This document shows, piece by piece, positions 32,290 through 42,854 of a stretch of 44,523 nt of DNA (positions within the stretch are counted from its first letter, which is position 1; every line of letters starts with the position of its first letter). The position numbers and the translations under genes are program-made. The stretch lies in the NCBI GenBank assembly GCA_003427395.1, contig BFEA01000102.1, positions 1,674,468 through 1,718,990 of the forward strand, in the 5' to 3' direction. Source of the DNA: Chara braunii (Eukaryota > Streptophyta > Charophyceae > Charales > Characeae). The notes beneath the pieces are model-generated. The model ran no database searches, had not been told where the DNA came from, and saw only the letters and a list, made by a program, of their open reading frames with translations.

Positions 32290-32310
32290 CGCCACGGCGT
32301 AGCCGTGGCG
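32290..32310. repeat. Perfect hairpin CGCCACGGC-GTA-GCCGTGGCG
   Basis: A 9-bp GC-rich stem with a 3-base loop, 13 bases before the second direct repeat. Confidence 0.9.
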
Positions 32311-32322
32311 GGGTCCACTTGT

Positions 32323-32634
32323 TCTTTTAAAGGGCCAGTCCTACAATTTTGTCGGTCCTTCACTCAATAGGAAACGCTGGTAAGTCTCAGAACAACCTCA
32401 ACCCATACATACCCCACTACCCACCTGTGGCCCACACAAAACAAAGCGGACGGTCTGGATCGCCGCACGATCTTAAAGTCGACCGGTAGACCACAGGCGG
32501 CCCAGATCGGCCAAATCTCACGTACCGAATAGCGATTTCTATAAGTGTAGGGATCTGCTCATTGCCCATCATCCGGTAAGTCCCACTTCTCATCCCTATC
32601 GTCTTCCCATACCCCTCCCAAACACCAACACCTC
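32323..32634 (+). repeat. 313-bp direct repeat, copy 2
   Basis: Partner of 30891-31203, with a few percent substitutions spread along the length. The two bracket the microsatellites and the gap. Confidence 0.93.
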
Positions 32635-32712
32635 CTACTTAACCATCAGGCGCAGCTATGGCTGTCACTGGCTGCGCCACTCTACCACACTGGCCCATTC
32701 TCCTTCGTTGTC

Positions 32713-32893
32713 GTCAACGCTCTTTCCTGCCTCTTGATGCCGCGCTAATTTTAGTGCTGCCTGGCCAGTCCCTCAGCACCAGCCTGCCCTGCTCTTGTCT
32801 AAGGTACAAGGCCGCATTTGCCTCATCGAGCTCAACCTCCTTGCTGAGATGCTTCCAAACAGCGTGTGCCACTTCCATCTGCTCGGCAGTTAC
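32713..32893 (-). CDS. Candidate minus-strand coding fragment, unknown
   Basis: One minus-strand frame is open for about 60 codons. It reads VTAEQMEVAHAVWKHLSKEV, ELDEANAALYLRQEQGRLVL and RDWPGSTKISAASRG before a TGA. Composition is typical of a soluble helical protein. It lacks an evident ATG and may be an exon or a transposon relic. The overlapping 132-codon plus-strand frame is Cys/Ser-rich and less protein-like. Confidence 0.35.
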
Positions 32894-33059
32894 TTTTGCT
32901 GCCAGCAGTTATTTTTTACAGCCTAGCCTTAACTTAAGGCTGGGTCACATTTGGTTTTGGTGCAAGCCGTCGAGCCCTGGAGTCTCGCACCCCAGCCCAC
33001 TTAGGCCCAAAGCCCTCTGCAGAACCTTTAACCTCCTTGTCGTTGCTTTCCATTAAACC

Positions 33060-33915
33060 ACCCCTATCTTTCACAGGCAAACTCGAAACCTCCTAAGAAT
33101 GTGGTATTAACCCATAACCCGTTCTTCGAAGGCCAGGTGCCACCAAACGAAAATGGCTGGCATTGCCAGCCAAAAAAAAAAAAAAAAAAGGCCACGCTGG
33201 CGCTTCAGGAAAGCTTGGAGGGAAGACCTTTTCCGCCTTGGCAAATAGTGGTTAGAAGGTAGTGGTGGTTTTACCACCAGTACCTCCGAGGCTAAATAAA
33301 CGAGCCTAAATTTGAATTTCGTCGAGCCTGAAAGCGATCGGTACCACCGCTCGAAAAATTGAGGGTGGTATTGGTACGCGCCAGTGTAGAACTATGAAAA
33401 GGAGGTCATTATTTTCACTCATGTTCCACGGCAGGCAAACTCTCCACAAAGTTTGCCACTGTATCTGGCCAAATTCAAGCGCTAGATGCAAGTAGTTTCA
33501 AAGAGCTACTGGGCTCGAGGGGCCACTCAGCAACTATGAGGAAGAGAAAAGATAATAAAGAAGGGGGAAACAAACAAAGAACGCACACTGAAGTTTTCTG
33601 CTCACGATGGATGCATTAGCAGTCGGATACATGCCAGTCGGGCCGTCCTTGCAGTGCTAGTCCGAGTATACCCTCACAGGAATTCGCAAACATCTATTCC
33701 AAATTGGGCAAAGATTCATGTAAAACAAAAACATAACTCGTCAACTTTGTGGCCCAAGAAGGTGGCCACGGCCATTTGGTTAAAAAACAAAGCAAATGCT
33801 TCTCGTTTTTTCTTGGTTCTGTTTTTTTTTTTCCCTTTTTCTTTGCTGTTGTACTCTTCTGGCCCCAGTGGTTCTGTATGTACAGGTGGAAACACCCATG
33901 TCCCATGTCCAGATC
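33060..33915. other. No supported feature
   Basis: Contains an A19 run (33171-33189) and T-rich tracts. No recognised gene. Confidence 0.5.
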
Positions 33916-33920
33916 ATCAG

Positions 33921-34145
33921 AAGGAAAACTTATGGTCCGTTTGCCCGTTTTCAATGGGCCCACAAGCTTACTTCCCCGAGCCCCAAATTTTGCAGGGAGG
34001 CCGATCGTGATTTTCAACTTGGCTGAGGCCAAAAGGAAAACTTTTAGTCCGTTCGCCCATTTTCAATGGGCCCACAAGCTTACTTCCCCGTTGCACAACC
34101 AGGGCTTCCAAGCCCCAGATTTTTCGGAGAGGCTCAATCGTGATC
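33921..34145. repeat. 112-bp tandem duplication
   Basis: AAGGAAAACTTWTRGTCCGTT and TTTTCAATGGGCCCACAAGC recur with an offset of 112. The second copy has an additional internal segment. Confidence 0.85.
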
Positions 34146-34289
34146 CTCGACGTGGTTAGGGCCATGGACTGGCAGTTCAAACCATTACCACCTTTCTAAG
34201 TGTTGGGAAAACCCAGGCTACTAGAATGGCCCGCGGTCACTTGCACGGCCGGGCAAGAAAAAAATAAAAAGATAAAAAAAGCTAGGTTA

Positions 34290-34780
34290 CCAATGGTCCG
34301 GCGGCCGGTCGTCGCCCCCGGACGTCTCCCCCATACGTCCGATACCCCCGACGTCCGGGAAAAAAACTTTTTTTTTTCGTAAAAAAATATATATATATTT
34401 TTTTCGGTTTTCGATTTTTAACTCATGATTGACTGCGAATTTGAACATGACTCCAAGGCAAAAGTTGCTTGTATTGTTATGTTACATAACATATATTTTT
34501 TTCAGATTTTTCTGAGAATTTTTTTTTTCTTTTTTTTTCGCGCTAGGTCGGACAACCCCTGTCCGGTCAGACATCCCAGACGGTCAGGGGGGTCCCGGAC
34601 GTCCGATCCAACAACCTAGAAAAAAATAAAAAAAAATAAAAATATATATATTTTTTAAATATGGTAAAGAATTTCGATGTGACCCTGAGGTAAAAGTTGT
34701 TCAGTTTATTTTTCTGCATAACATAGTTTTTTTTCCAGATTTGTTTGATTTTTTTATTTATTTTTTGCTAGGACCTTCCC
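34290..34780. repeat. GACGTCCGG-rich segment and two copies of the CAAAAGTTG repeat
   Basis: CCCGGACGTC, TACGTCCGAT, GACGTCCGGG and GGACGTCCGATCC recur at 34310-34610. Copies of the repeat seen at 11.2-12.1 kb lie at about 34445-34500 and 34680-34735, each followed by T-rich tracts. Confidence 0.7.
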
Positions 34781-35444
34781 TGGTCCATGCACGGCCGGGC
34801 CATCCGGGAAAATAGGGTGACCTGGGTGGCCCGGCTGGTAGCCTGGGAAAAAACGAGAATATATGTTGTCGGGGCAAAAAACCTTACAAGGGTATTTGCC
34901 GGGGTTTTTCAACGTCGGACGTTGTCTGCCCTTTTCGTTGAATTGAAGGACTTGATGAGACTAATGTTTGCCAAAACGTTTATTCAGACCTGACCTACGA
35001 CTAAGGAACTAAGAGTTTTCAGACTTTAGTCCGGACGCGTGTGACGTCCGGGGGTAACGGATGTGAACGACAATGCTACGCTTTTGTCGAAGCCGCAGGA
35101 ACGTGCGGATAAGGGAATGCTAAAATTAAACCTATCCTACCTAATGTCGCGACGCAGAAGGAATAAGAAGTTTTGTTTTTATTTCCTAAGGCCGCGGGGC
35201 TTGACTTCGAACGTGGGGGCCGAAAGGCTGATACCGGTGCCTAACCGGCTAGACGTCCAATCAAGCCACCGGTCACGCGGCTAACCGGTATGGGAGAGCC
35301 GCAGGCAGGTAAAGGCCTGCAAGGCCATAGTCGGGGCAGGCCTGCTAGGCCACATGCGGGCGGAGCCCTGCAAGGCCGCAGGCAAGGAAGTTACCTGGGC
35401 TAGCTCTTCATATTGAAGAGCTGCTCCTGTTTAGTGTGAAACAG

Positions 35445-35520
35445 GAGCTAGCCCAATAGGTTAACGCAGCCGACTCTTACCCAACACACACCGGGATCGA
35501 ATCCGACATACTGCACCACT
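35445..35520 (+). other. tRNA-like internal promoter boxes
   Basis: TAGCCCAATAGGTTAACGC fits an A box and GGGATCGAATCC a B box at tRNA-like spacing, but the arms do not pair as a cloverleaf. Possibly a degenerate SINE head. A second B-box-like sequence on the minus strand (GTGTTCGATTCC) lies near 35700-35712. Confidence 0.35.
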
Positions 35521-35828
35521 GGCCTGGCTCCTTTTGGAGCTGGCTTTTTCATAAGGCATCCGAGTGCCGCCGATCTCGGTCGTTCGATCATGAGATCTCG
35601 CAGCTGAGATCAGCCGCGCGGAGTTAGCATAGCCCCTGCGCAAGAACGACACGCCCGAATCGAGAAAATGTGTCAGTTTTTTTATTTTTTTATTCCATCA
35701 GGAATCGAACACGGGACCCTATAGCCCATGAGGAGGGGCATCGAGTGGAAGGCCGTTGGCTTTATGCCAACGGNTACAGTAAAAGAAAAAAAAAAAACCT
35801 AAAACTAAACCAATAAGCGACGCGCCAG

Positions 35829-36424
35829 ATGGCGCAGTCTGAAGAGCCTGGGGCGTTTAAGTCCCCAGTGCACCTGACGGTGCCCGATTTTAACGGGCGA
35901 CCGTTTTGGAAGGTAAGTTGTTTTTCTTTCTTTAGATTTTTTTTGTTTTATTGTTAGATTTGCTTTGGATTTTTAGTTAGATTTCTTTTCTTATTCTAGA
36001 TTTTTGTTTTTTCTTCAGGTACCCGTTCGTTTTGACGAACAGGCTGGTTCCTGCAGCAGCAGTATGAATCAAATGAATTTTCCCCTAGAACGGGGAACTA
36101 TACATCCCTACGCTACATTACGAGTGAAACAACATGAGGGGAGGGGAGGAAAATGCCTACTTACTTGGCGGCTGGTCTTCACCAACGATAGGACAAGCAA
36201 GACCAAACGAACTCGGCGCCCGAATCTGGCACAGATAACGCCTAGGTACAGGCAAAGGGGCAAAAATGAGTTTTCCATCGACGAGGTGAGCAACGCCACC
36301 AGCCAAGAGGTAAGTCTTCAGCCACGTTGAGTGTTTTTCGTTGTTCCCCCGTTCGTAGTTGTCGGGGCTCAACCAAACAAGGAGAACGGGGGGGGTGGCT
36401 GGAACAAACAAACTTAAAACTGTA

Positions 36425-36465
<41 letters not shown>

Positions 36466-37000
36466 CGAGGCAACTGCCTCATAGGACAAGAACAATCCTT
36501 TGAACAGTGTGGGAGCACAAAGGCTCCCACTTCGTATTTTTGGCCAACTTACTGTGGCCGCGAGATCTTGAATCTCGCGGTCCACAATACTCGCACAGGA
36601 GAGAGAGAGAGAGAGAAGGACGTGGGAGTTAGGAGGGGGAGGACCTACTCCTCCCAACCTGCCAACTGCCCTCCCCGTTTTCAAGGGAGGGCAGAGGAAA
36701 GTAAGGGAGGGCTGTTGCATGCAACAGCATGCACCTGGCCAAGGTAAAAGCCAGGTGCAATAAAAATTAGGAAGTTAGTTTTTTTTCTTTTCTTTTCTTT
36801 ATTTAAGTGTGAGGACACTTGTCCTCACTTGGTGCTACCTCTGTCAGGCTCCCGTTTTTGCAGGGAGCCTGGAAATTGAAGGGCCATTAAGGAAATGGCT
36901 AGGTGCAGCCTTTTCCTCGATGCATCAGCCCTGGGAAAAAGGTCCAGATACATCAAACTGTAAGGGGTTGTATCTTTCCAACCCCTTATCAGAAAAATAA
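35829..37000 (+). CDS. Candidate three-exon gene, about 175 aa, unrecognised family
   Basis: Exon 1 (35829-35912) starts ATG and reads MAQSEEPGAFKSPVHLTVPD, then FNGRPFWK, before GTAAGT. A 106-base intron with a T-rich tract ends TTCTTCAG at 36018. Exon 2 (36019-36309) has 97 open codons: VPVRFDEQAGSC, FPLERGTIHPYATLRVKQHE, LTWRLVFTNDRTSKTKRTRR and NEFSIDEVSNATSQE, then GTAAGT. Exon 3 (36848-37000) follows CTCTGTCAG and reads APVFAGSLEIEGPLRKWL, HQPWEKGPDTSN and GLYLSNPLSEK, then TAA, with AATAAA just at and after the stop. All junctions are phase 0, which is strong support for one gene. The protein is basic in its middle and has no signal peptide or membrane segment. I do not recognise it. 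Each exon contains perfect hairpins of the surrounding train. Exon 3 could instead be spliced on at AACT/GTAAGG. Confidence 0.55.
36425..36461. repeat. (AAT)n microsatellite
   Basis: About twelve AAT triplets within the second intron of the candidate gene at 35829-37000. Confidence 0.97.
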
Positions 37001-37234
37001 AAGAAAAACTGATTTGAAAATGGCAGGAGCCCAGCTATCTCGTGAGCTTCCGAGATAGTTGGGAAAAGAAAAATAAAAATAAAACATGGCAGTTAAAGAA
37101 AACTGCCCCACACTAAGGCTGTGGCTGTGGTGTGGCCACAGTCAGCCCTGGATCTTGGCAGATCAAGGGCTCACAGTGAGCCCGCGATTTTGCCTGGGGG
37201 CTGGAGTGACGTCCAACCGTCCAACCCTCCTCAG

Positions 37235-37245
37235 CCAATATAAAC
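37235..37245 (+). promoter_or_regulatory. Possible CCAAT/TATA-type promoter
   Basis: CAGCCAATATAAACC combines a CCAAT-like and a TATA-like element about 250 bases upstream of the repeat-encoding frame at 37490. Motif only; no transcript evidence. Confidence 0.3.
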
Positions 37246-37489
37246 CAGGCAGCTGCCCCCCAGCTGCCACACTGCACTCGTGCTACCAGTGTGTGACGAG
37301 CACACTTGAGTGCTACTGGCTGCTGGAGTTGCTGCCTGAGGCAACGTGAGGAGAGGCCGGAGGTCTACAGAGGAGCGCAAGGAGAAGAACTGAGCAGCCA
37401 TAGCCAAGGCAGGGAGCACTCTACTCCCCTCCCCTCTGGCTGGTGCTGGTCCCACAGGACAGACCTGGTGACGCTGCGGGACTACGGCA

Positions 37490-38095
37490 GTGCAGCACCG
37501 TGAAATTTGGGCCTGGGGCCCAAATTTTACTAATTTTGGCCTGCCATTTTCTCACTGCGGTGGTGAAGTGTTGTCGAAATTCTACGGTGGCGGCACGGGT
37601 TTTTACGGCAGCGGTACGGAAGTGCTGCCGAAATTCTGCGACGGCGGCACGGGTTTTTACAGCGGTTGTACGGAAGTGCTGCCGAAATTCTACGGCCGCG
37701 GCACAGGCTTTTAAGGCAGCGGTACGGAAGTGCTGCCGAAATTTTGCGGCGGCGGCACGGGTTTTTACAGCGGTAGTACGGAAGTGCTGCCGAAATTCTA
37801 CGGCGGCGACACGGGTTTTTACGGCAGCGGTACGAAAGTGTTGCCGAAATTTTGCGGCGGCGACGCCGGTTTTTTCGGCGGTAGTGCGGACGCGCTGCCG
37901 GATTTTTGTGACGGCGACTCCAGTTTTTTCGGCGGTAGTGCGGAAGCGCTACCGGATTTTTGTGACGGCGACTCCGGTTTTTACGGCGGTAGGGCAGAGA
38001 CGCTACTGGATTATTGCAAGGTGATCGGTGCTGAGACGGTACCCTGGCAAGCGGTCGTCAAAGGAAGTGGTGTCGATCACTTTGGTGACGACTAG
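37490..38095 (+). pseudogene. Open frame of 18-residue repeats with one stop
   Basis: One plus-strand frame reads 8 to 9 repeats of the form GTGFYGSGTEVLPKFCGG, drifting to DSGFFGGSAEALPDFCDG at the 3' end. It is interrupted once, by TAA at 37712-37714, where the other units have TAC (Tyr). The tail is WQAVVKGSGVDHFGDD then stop. A second plus frame is also open over most of the array (RKCCRNSTAAARVF repeats), as expected for a repeat whose length is a multiple of three. Frame choice is therefore uncertain. The Gly/Phe/Tyr-rich repeat is reminiscent of structural or low-complexity proteins, but no family is recognised. Confidence 0.4.
37556..38020 (+). repeat. 54-bp minisatellite, about 8.5 units
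   Basis: GAAGTGCTGCCGAAATTCT recurs every 54 bases. Alternate units share GCAGCGGTACG versus AGCGGTAGTACG, which gives a 108-bp higher-order pattern. The 3' units diverge (GCGCTRCCGGATTTTTG). Confidence 0.93.
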
Positions 38096-38099
38096 GTGC

Positions 38100-39118
38100 G
38101 ACAACCTTTTCGTCAGGAGAGCGTACTTCTATACGGTTTTCTTGGGTATACCGTCAAACTTCACTCAAGGTCAGTCAACCTGATTCAGTTCCCTTCACAC
38201 CTGTGTGAACCTACACTTGCTTGACCTTAGCTCTCTGAACGTCCATTGGAAAGGAAAAGGAAATGTGTGTTTGCAGGTATGACGGGGAGTCTGACGATGG
38301 CAGAGGGATGTATGGTGGTCTATGTGTGATCTAACTTTGATTGCAGGTACGACATGTGGGCTGAGATGGATGAGGGTGATGATGGTGGAAGAATGATTAT
38401 TTTCTCACCTCTTTACTTATAAGTGCGTGTAAACTAAAGGGAAAAGAAGACGACGAAAATGAAGCGGGCACAAAGAAGAGGAACGCAATTTAACTTAGAA
38501 TATTTTCCCAAGGTCACCATTTCTTTCCCGAATGACCCCTTCTATCTACGCCTGTCAGTCTGAATGGCTCCTTTCTTTACAATTTTCTTTTTCCTTCGTC
38601 TAAGTTGCTCCTAACGTCAGGCGGCAAGAGTTTATTTGCCTGCCGTGTAGATGTTTTTCCTTTTCCTAGGAGGCATCTGGGGCGGGTTTCGTTGCCTTAG
38701 GGGCCGGCCCTGTTATCAACTCAGAGTGGACCACTTTGCGGGGGGGTACCATGCTGTTGCGGTGGAGTCTGCCCGACTTCTGAGTTTCGAGGTTCACTCG
38801 GACGAGGACGAGGGGTATCCCAGACCACCTCCTAGGGGGATGGACAAAAGCACCTTCACGAAAGGTCTTTAAGTTCTTGATGCCTTGCGTAAGGAGAAAC
38901 TGCCATAGCACTCCTTTGGTGGCCGTTCTAGTGAGCCACTGACGTATGGGGAACTGGTGCCACAAGCAGCCCAGTTCGTGTCCTACTAGCCAAACAGAGT
39001 GTATTTAGATACTCCCCACGTCGCATGCCGTGCCATAAGAAGTACGGGCCAGAAGGAAGACAAATGTTCAGTAATACTTAGTTTTAACTTGATCACCTTT
39101 ATCTTCACTTCTTTCAGA
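38100..39118 (+). other. Possible small exons, no firm gene
   Basis: Two acceptor-like sites, TGTGTTTGCAG/GTATGACGG (38277) and TTTGATTGCAG/GTACGACATG (38347), precede similar acidic peptides (YDGESDDGRGMYG and YDMWAEMDEGDDGGRM). A frame at 38651-38872 reads HFAGGYHAVAVESARLLSFE. These may be exons of one plus-strand gene or repeat relics. Confidence 0.3.
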
Positions 39119-40201
39119 TGGTTGTGGGGACGACGGTCTGCTACCTTTTCCCTAATCGTGATGCAGCGGCGGAGCGGGTCGAGTCTCGGAGACTTAATGG
39201 AGAGAGATTAGAGAGGATAGGACGGCTCGTCTACAATCCCTATGAATTATACTCTGAGGAGGACGTCCCGCGGGTCTGGGAGGCAGTGCTCAAAATCCCC
39301 CTAGACGACTTATTGTTAGTTCAAGAACCGGACTGGACATCCTACACTACGAGTTTGCGCCACCACTGCCCGAGCGTGATTTCGCTAATATGAACTTAGT
39401 GGTGATGTAGCCATACGAGATTAATCCACGAATGGATGAGATCCCCGAGATAAGGATGACGTTCGTTCGCTCCGTACTGTGGTTGAACGAAAGACAAGGA
39501 CCTTTCTTCGGCATATATCACACAAGGCGGGTGCGGGCAAACAAGTTCAGTATTCTACGGGTTGAACCTTTCTCTGAGTATGTATGGCAGGATGAGGAGG
39601 ACGAACTCGAGGAAGGATTACGTAACTAATGTAATTCCTGTTCTCACACGCAGATGCCTGGAGCACGACACGACTTGACGACCCCGACGTACCTGCTGGT
39701 TCGCGACACACACGAGGTCGATCTTATCAGAGGAGCGGAGCAACTTTTACGGGTTCGAGACGGTTCTCCTACTGCATGGATTGGCTTCGTCGGGTTATTA
39801 CGAAACAGCGAGGGATTTTTTCCCACTGCTCGCGCGGATTTCCAGGCAAATACGGCCCGGACTCAGGATGCGTTTTTCGGATATACCTTTTCCACCGCGC
39901 AAGTAATCTCCAATGTCTCTCACGAGTCATTGTGAGTATCACGATTACCTCGTCCGGCACACGTTTCGGCGTCATCCGGATCCGAGATACAAAGACCAGA
40001 CACTTGTTTGGACTCAGTCGGCCTTTACGAGTCATAGTGTGGAGACTAGCCTCACGGATGGCCTCCCTATATGGTACTCGTATTTTTAGAGTCATGCGAA
40101 GAGGGCGAGCGACAACCCTGGTACTTGACAACGACGAGCGTGCGCGTTTGGATTTGTTGGAGGCACAGGTGCGCGGAGGACGACAGATTTACCAGGGTTA
40201 G
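39119..40201 (+). pseudogene. Decayed plus-strand coding region, unrecognised
   Basis: Protein-like text continues on the plus strand but shifts frame. After CTTCTTTCAG at 39118 comes MVVGTTVCYLFPNRDAAAER and then YELYSEEDVPRVWEAVLKIP. One frame over is LDILHYEFAPPLPERDFANM. The next block (39432-39629) is MDEIPEIRMTFVRSVLWLNE and VEPFSEYVWQDEEDELEE. After CACACGCAG at 39653 comes MPGARHDLTTPTYLLVRDTH and FFGYTFSTAQVISNVSHES with a GTGAGT behind it. Later pieces include YLVRHTFRRHPDPRYKDQTL and VLDNDERARLDLLEAQVRGG. Two of the blocks start ATG directly after an acceptor. Either this is a multi-exon gene I cannot assemble or a frameshifted relic. No domain is recognised. Confidence 0.4.
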
Positions 40202-40204
40202 ACC

Positions 40205-40825
40205 CCGCTTTCTGGGAATCTTACCTTAATTCCAGAAAACCTCGTGCATAGACCAATCCGGTCGAGGAAGTCATATGATTACGACTTCACGAGGTAATCT
40301 CAAAAACAAAAACATTTTATGTAGTTAGGACCGCCGGATGGATAGTATTCGGATTACCCCAATGATTTCACTATCATGCTTATGCATTGAGGGGTAAACG
40401 TTCACATAAAAATAAGCTGAATTAAGTGAAAAGCGAGACATTTGGACAAGATGCAAAGCGTAATAATAAGGACGAAGTACTGAGAGACGGAACATTTCCG
40501 TGTTGAGTAACTTTGTGTTGGAGATGGATACTCCATCATTCCTGGAACAGAAAGAGTAATTATTGTCCAGAAGGACAAAGCGACCAACAAAATTTCTCAA
40601 TCGCTCCTCCAAGCAGTTGCATATGGTACGAAAATGTGGTCCAACCGAGAGTTCAAACATTGACCAGGAACCAGATCACTTGTTGATCTGCATGGTAGCA
40701 GTGGTATTTACTTGCAGATATTATCATGCAATGTGCCCAGTCGTGATAATCAGTCGTCACTCGCAAAGACAAAATAGACGAACGCTGTTGATAAATCATA
40801 ATAATAATGATCCCAAATGAGAGAG
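40205..40825. other. No supported feature
   Basis: AT-rich unique-looking DNA with ATAATAATAATGAT near 40797. Nothing recognised. Confidence 0.5.
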
Positions 40826-40827
40826 AA

Positions 40828-41729
40828 TGTATACACAGACGAGAGAGGGAGGAGGGAGAATAGACTTTGAGAGGGTGGAAGAGTCTCCTCCCTACAACCC
40901 ACTTCCTCTTCGGGCACTTCCTCCGCATAATCGTGTCTCAATCAGAGATCCGGATATCCAAGACAATGTAGACCAATAGTGCCACGTGGCACCAGCAGAC
41001 CAGTCATCAAGCAGCAACGTGACGACGAAGTTGAAGACACCAGGTACGCATCACGACCCAAACCACAATCCTGGATCCTTCTTCCGAATATTTGTCAAGC
41101 AGAACAGCAATATAGGCGCCCAGCGCCTTCCATCTCAGCAGCAATACTACGTGGCAGCAACCACGAAGATAACACGTGGCATCTGCCACGTCGATAACCC
41201 CTCAGACAGTAGTGCGTCAGCCAGCATGCTGGTCACACAGCACACTCAAGCCACGAACCAGTGACGAGCGTCGGTCGTCAAGTTCTCCGCAGCGTCTCGC
41301 CAGCAAGACAGCATAGAGCCCGCATTGACGCGAGAGCGTCGAGTCCCCATAGACTCCAGACGAGAGTCTAGATGTCAAAGCCAGGAAATCAGCCCAATAT
41401 GTAGTGTTGACTGCGGGGTCTGGGCCCCAGTCCTCAAGTCAGACACGGCCGAGATCGATTGTCGTCGACAGCCTGGATTGGGTTGAAACTGTATCCTCCT
41501 TGGTCCACCGTTCTAACTGGGTACCTGCACACATACAAGTCGATGCACACAACCAAGGGCCTGGGCGAGGTTCCTGGACCTACAGTTCACTTTGACCTTT
41601 GAATTTCTTGCTGTGCGCGGTCACACAGTCACCAAGCGGCCTAAGGCCGAGCAGCGCGTGGTCGCACTGCTCGCTGAGCCTGGGCTTGGGTTACAGCGCC
41701 CAGGCTGTTGCTGAACGCGGTTTACTGCA
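40828..41729 (-). mobile_element. LTR-like block, copy C
   Basis: In minus orientation this begins TGCAGTAAACCGCG (41729). It contains CAGCCTGGGC, CCTAGGCC-type blocks and GGTACC, ACGTGGC motifs (ATCTGCCACGTCG near 41180, CACGTGGCAC near 40982) and the pyrimidine-rich end CTTCCACCCTCTCAAAGTC. It ends about TATACA. It aligns along its length with copies A and B. No primer site, gag or pol is recognisable beside it, so it is probably a solo LTR. I could not identify a 5-bp target duplication. Confidence 0.55.
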
Positions 41730-41739
41730 ATCATAGGAA

Positions 41740-42850
41740 GATCAATCCTAGTTTGTTCTTCAATTAGTAGTCTAGGAGCGACCATATAAAAATTCTCCAG
41801 TCGTACACATTGAAAAGAAACACTTTGGCAGACCAGCTCATCAAGTCAATGATTTGGATTGTGTGATTTTGTTTTAAGGTATGGGGATTTTTGTTGTTTG
41901 ATTGCTAGGGACTAAGGATTGTTTTCACGCTTGGTTGAGACTGTCCTAGTCAACCGGCGTACGCTTCGTACTTGGGAGATCAGCGCCCCAGAAAACGAAC
42001 GGCGTTCGGGTTCATACGACATTAGCCAAACATTTCCTATACTGCAGCGAGACGAGCAAACGCCCTCGGCTGATCTACCTCTGCGATTGCATTTAAAAGC
42101 CTTCGCATGTGGGTCAGTAGCTTGGTAGGGATACGCCCCTAAGGGTGGTGACAACCCCTTAGGGATGCAAGCTTATGCCCCACGAAAACCTATCCTGTCG
42201 TAGGGGATTGTGGGATGTATAGCTGGTGCACCCGGCTAGAGCGACGAAGGAGCGATGCAAACGCGTCCGTCTCGGCGGGTCGCGGAATGTCTAATGCGCC
42301 GTCCCTGAGTTGTCTTCTGATTAAATGTTTTAGTTTAAACTCCTGCGTGAAATGGCCGGGAGGACCCTCATTCGCACGAGGGCCGATGCGCTCGACAACA
42401 TCACACGGCGTTGTTCAAAGGTCTGGACGAGGCTCGACCAAAAGGAAAATGTTTGGGCCCTATGGCCCCGTTTGCAAAACAAAAAGAAAAGCAAGCAACT
42501 GTATAACGAGGGTACTGCCATGCACGAGGTGTGCTCACATAGGAACGTATATAACTACAACTACCGAAAGTTTCAGGTTTTGTTTTTTGGGTTTTTTTTC
42601 CTTGTAATTTCCATTTAGTGCCCTGCCAGAGAGAGACAGGGCGCTACGGATGGCTGTCACTTCCTCCCGGGGGGTATACTCTCGCACATAGTCTAGATAC
42701 TGTATACAACTGCTTTCACGTTCATAGTAGTTGGATGTTATTTCGTTGTTCTTTTTGTATCCAACCGCTGTTCTTTTTCGAAAGCCTACCGCCGTGATGA
42801 CCTTGCCACTGCAACAGAACCGTTTTTTTTTTTTTTTTTAAAGAAAGGTA
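41740..42850. other. No firmly supported gene; one strong hairpin
   Basis: CCCTAAGGG (42137-42145) pairs with CCCTTAGGG (42156-42164) around a 10-base loop. A plus frame at 42352-42618 (RADALDNITRRCSKVWTRLD) has no recognised family. Confidence 0.5.
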
Positions 42851-42854
42851 CACT

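Larger units (their letters stand above)
35301..37527. repeat. Train of perfect stem-loops with unrelated stems
   Basis: Perfect stems (left arm start, stem length) are 35402 (9), 35423 (10), 35753 (8), 35848 (6), 36024 (6), 36467 (6), 36509 (8), 36558 (9), 36637 (7), 36666 (10), 36711 (8), 36730 (10), 36809 (9), 36845 (9), 36883 (6), 36961 (10), 37035 (8), 37088 (7), 37119 (7), 37167 (7) and 37503 (11). Loops are 0-10 bases. Examples are CCGCGAGAT-CTTGA-ATCTCGCGG and TAAGGGGTTG...CAACCCCTTA. The stems do not resemble one another. Confidence 0.88.

Noticed and set aside
31225-32363. Open frames of more than 300 codons on both strands
   Set aside because: They run through the N gap and dinucleotide repeats.
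30891-32634. LTR retrotransposon with 313-bp LTRs
   Set aside because: Repeats lack TG...CA ends, a primer site and any gag or pol; the interior is microsatellite and gap.
35819-35905. tRNA gene suggested by consecutive arms including a 5-bp stem with 7-base loop
   Set aside because: No acceptor stem forms and the segment reads as a clean coding exon joined to good splice sites.
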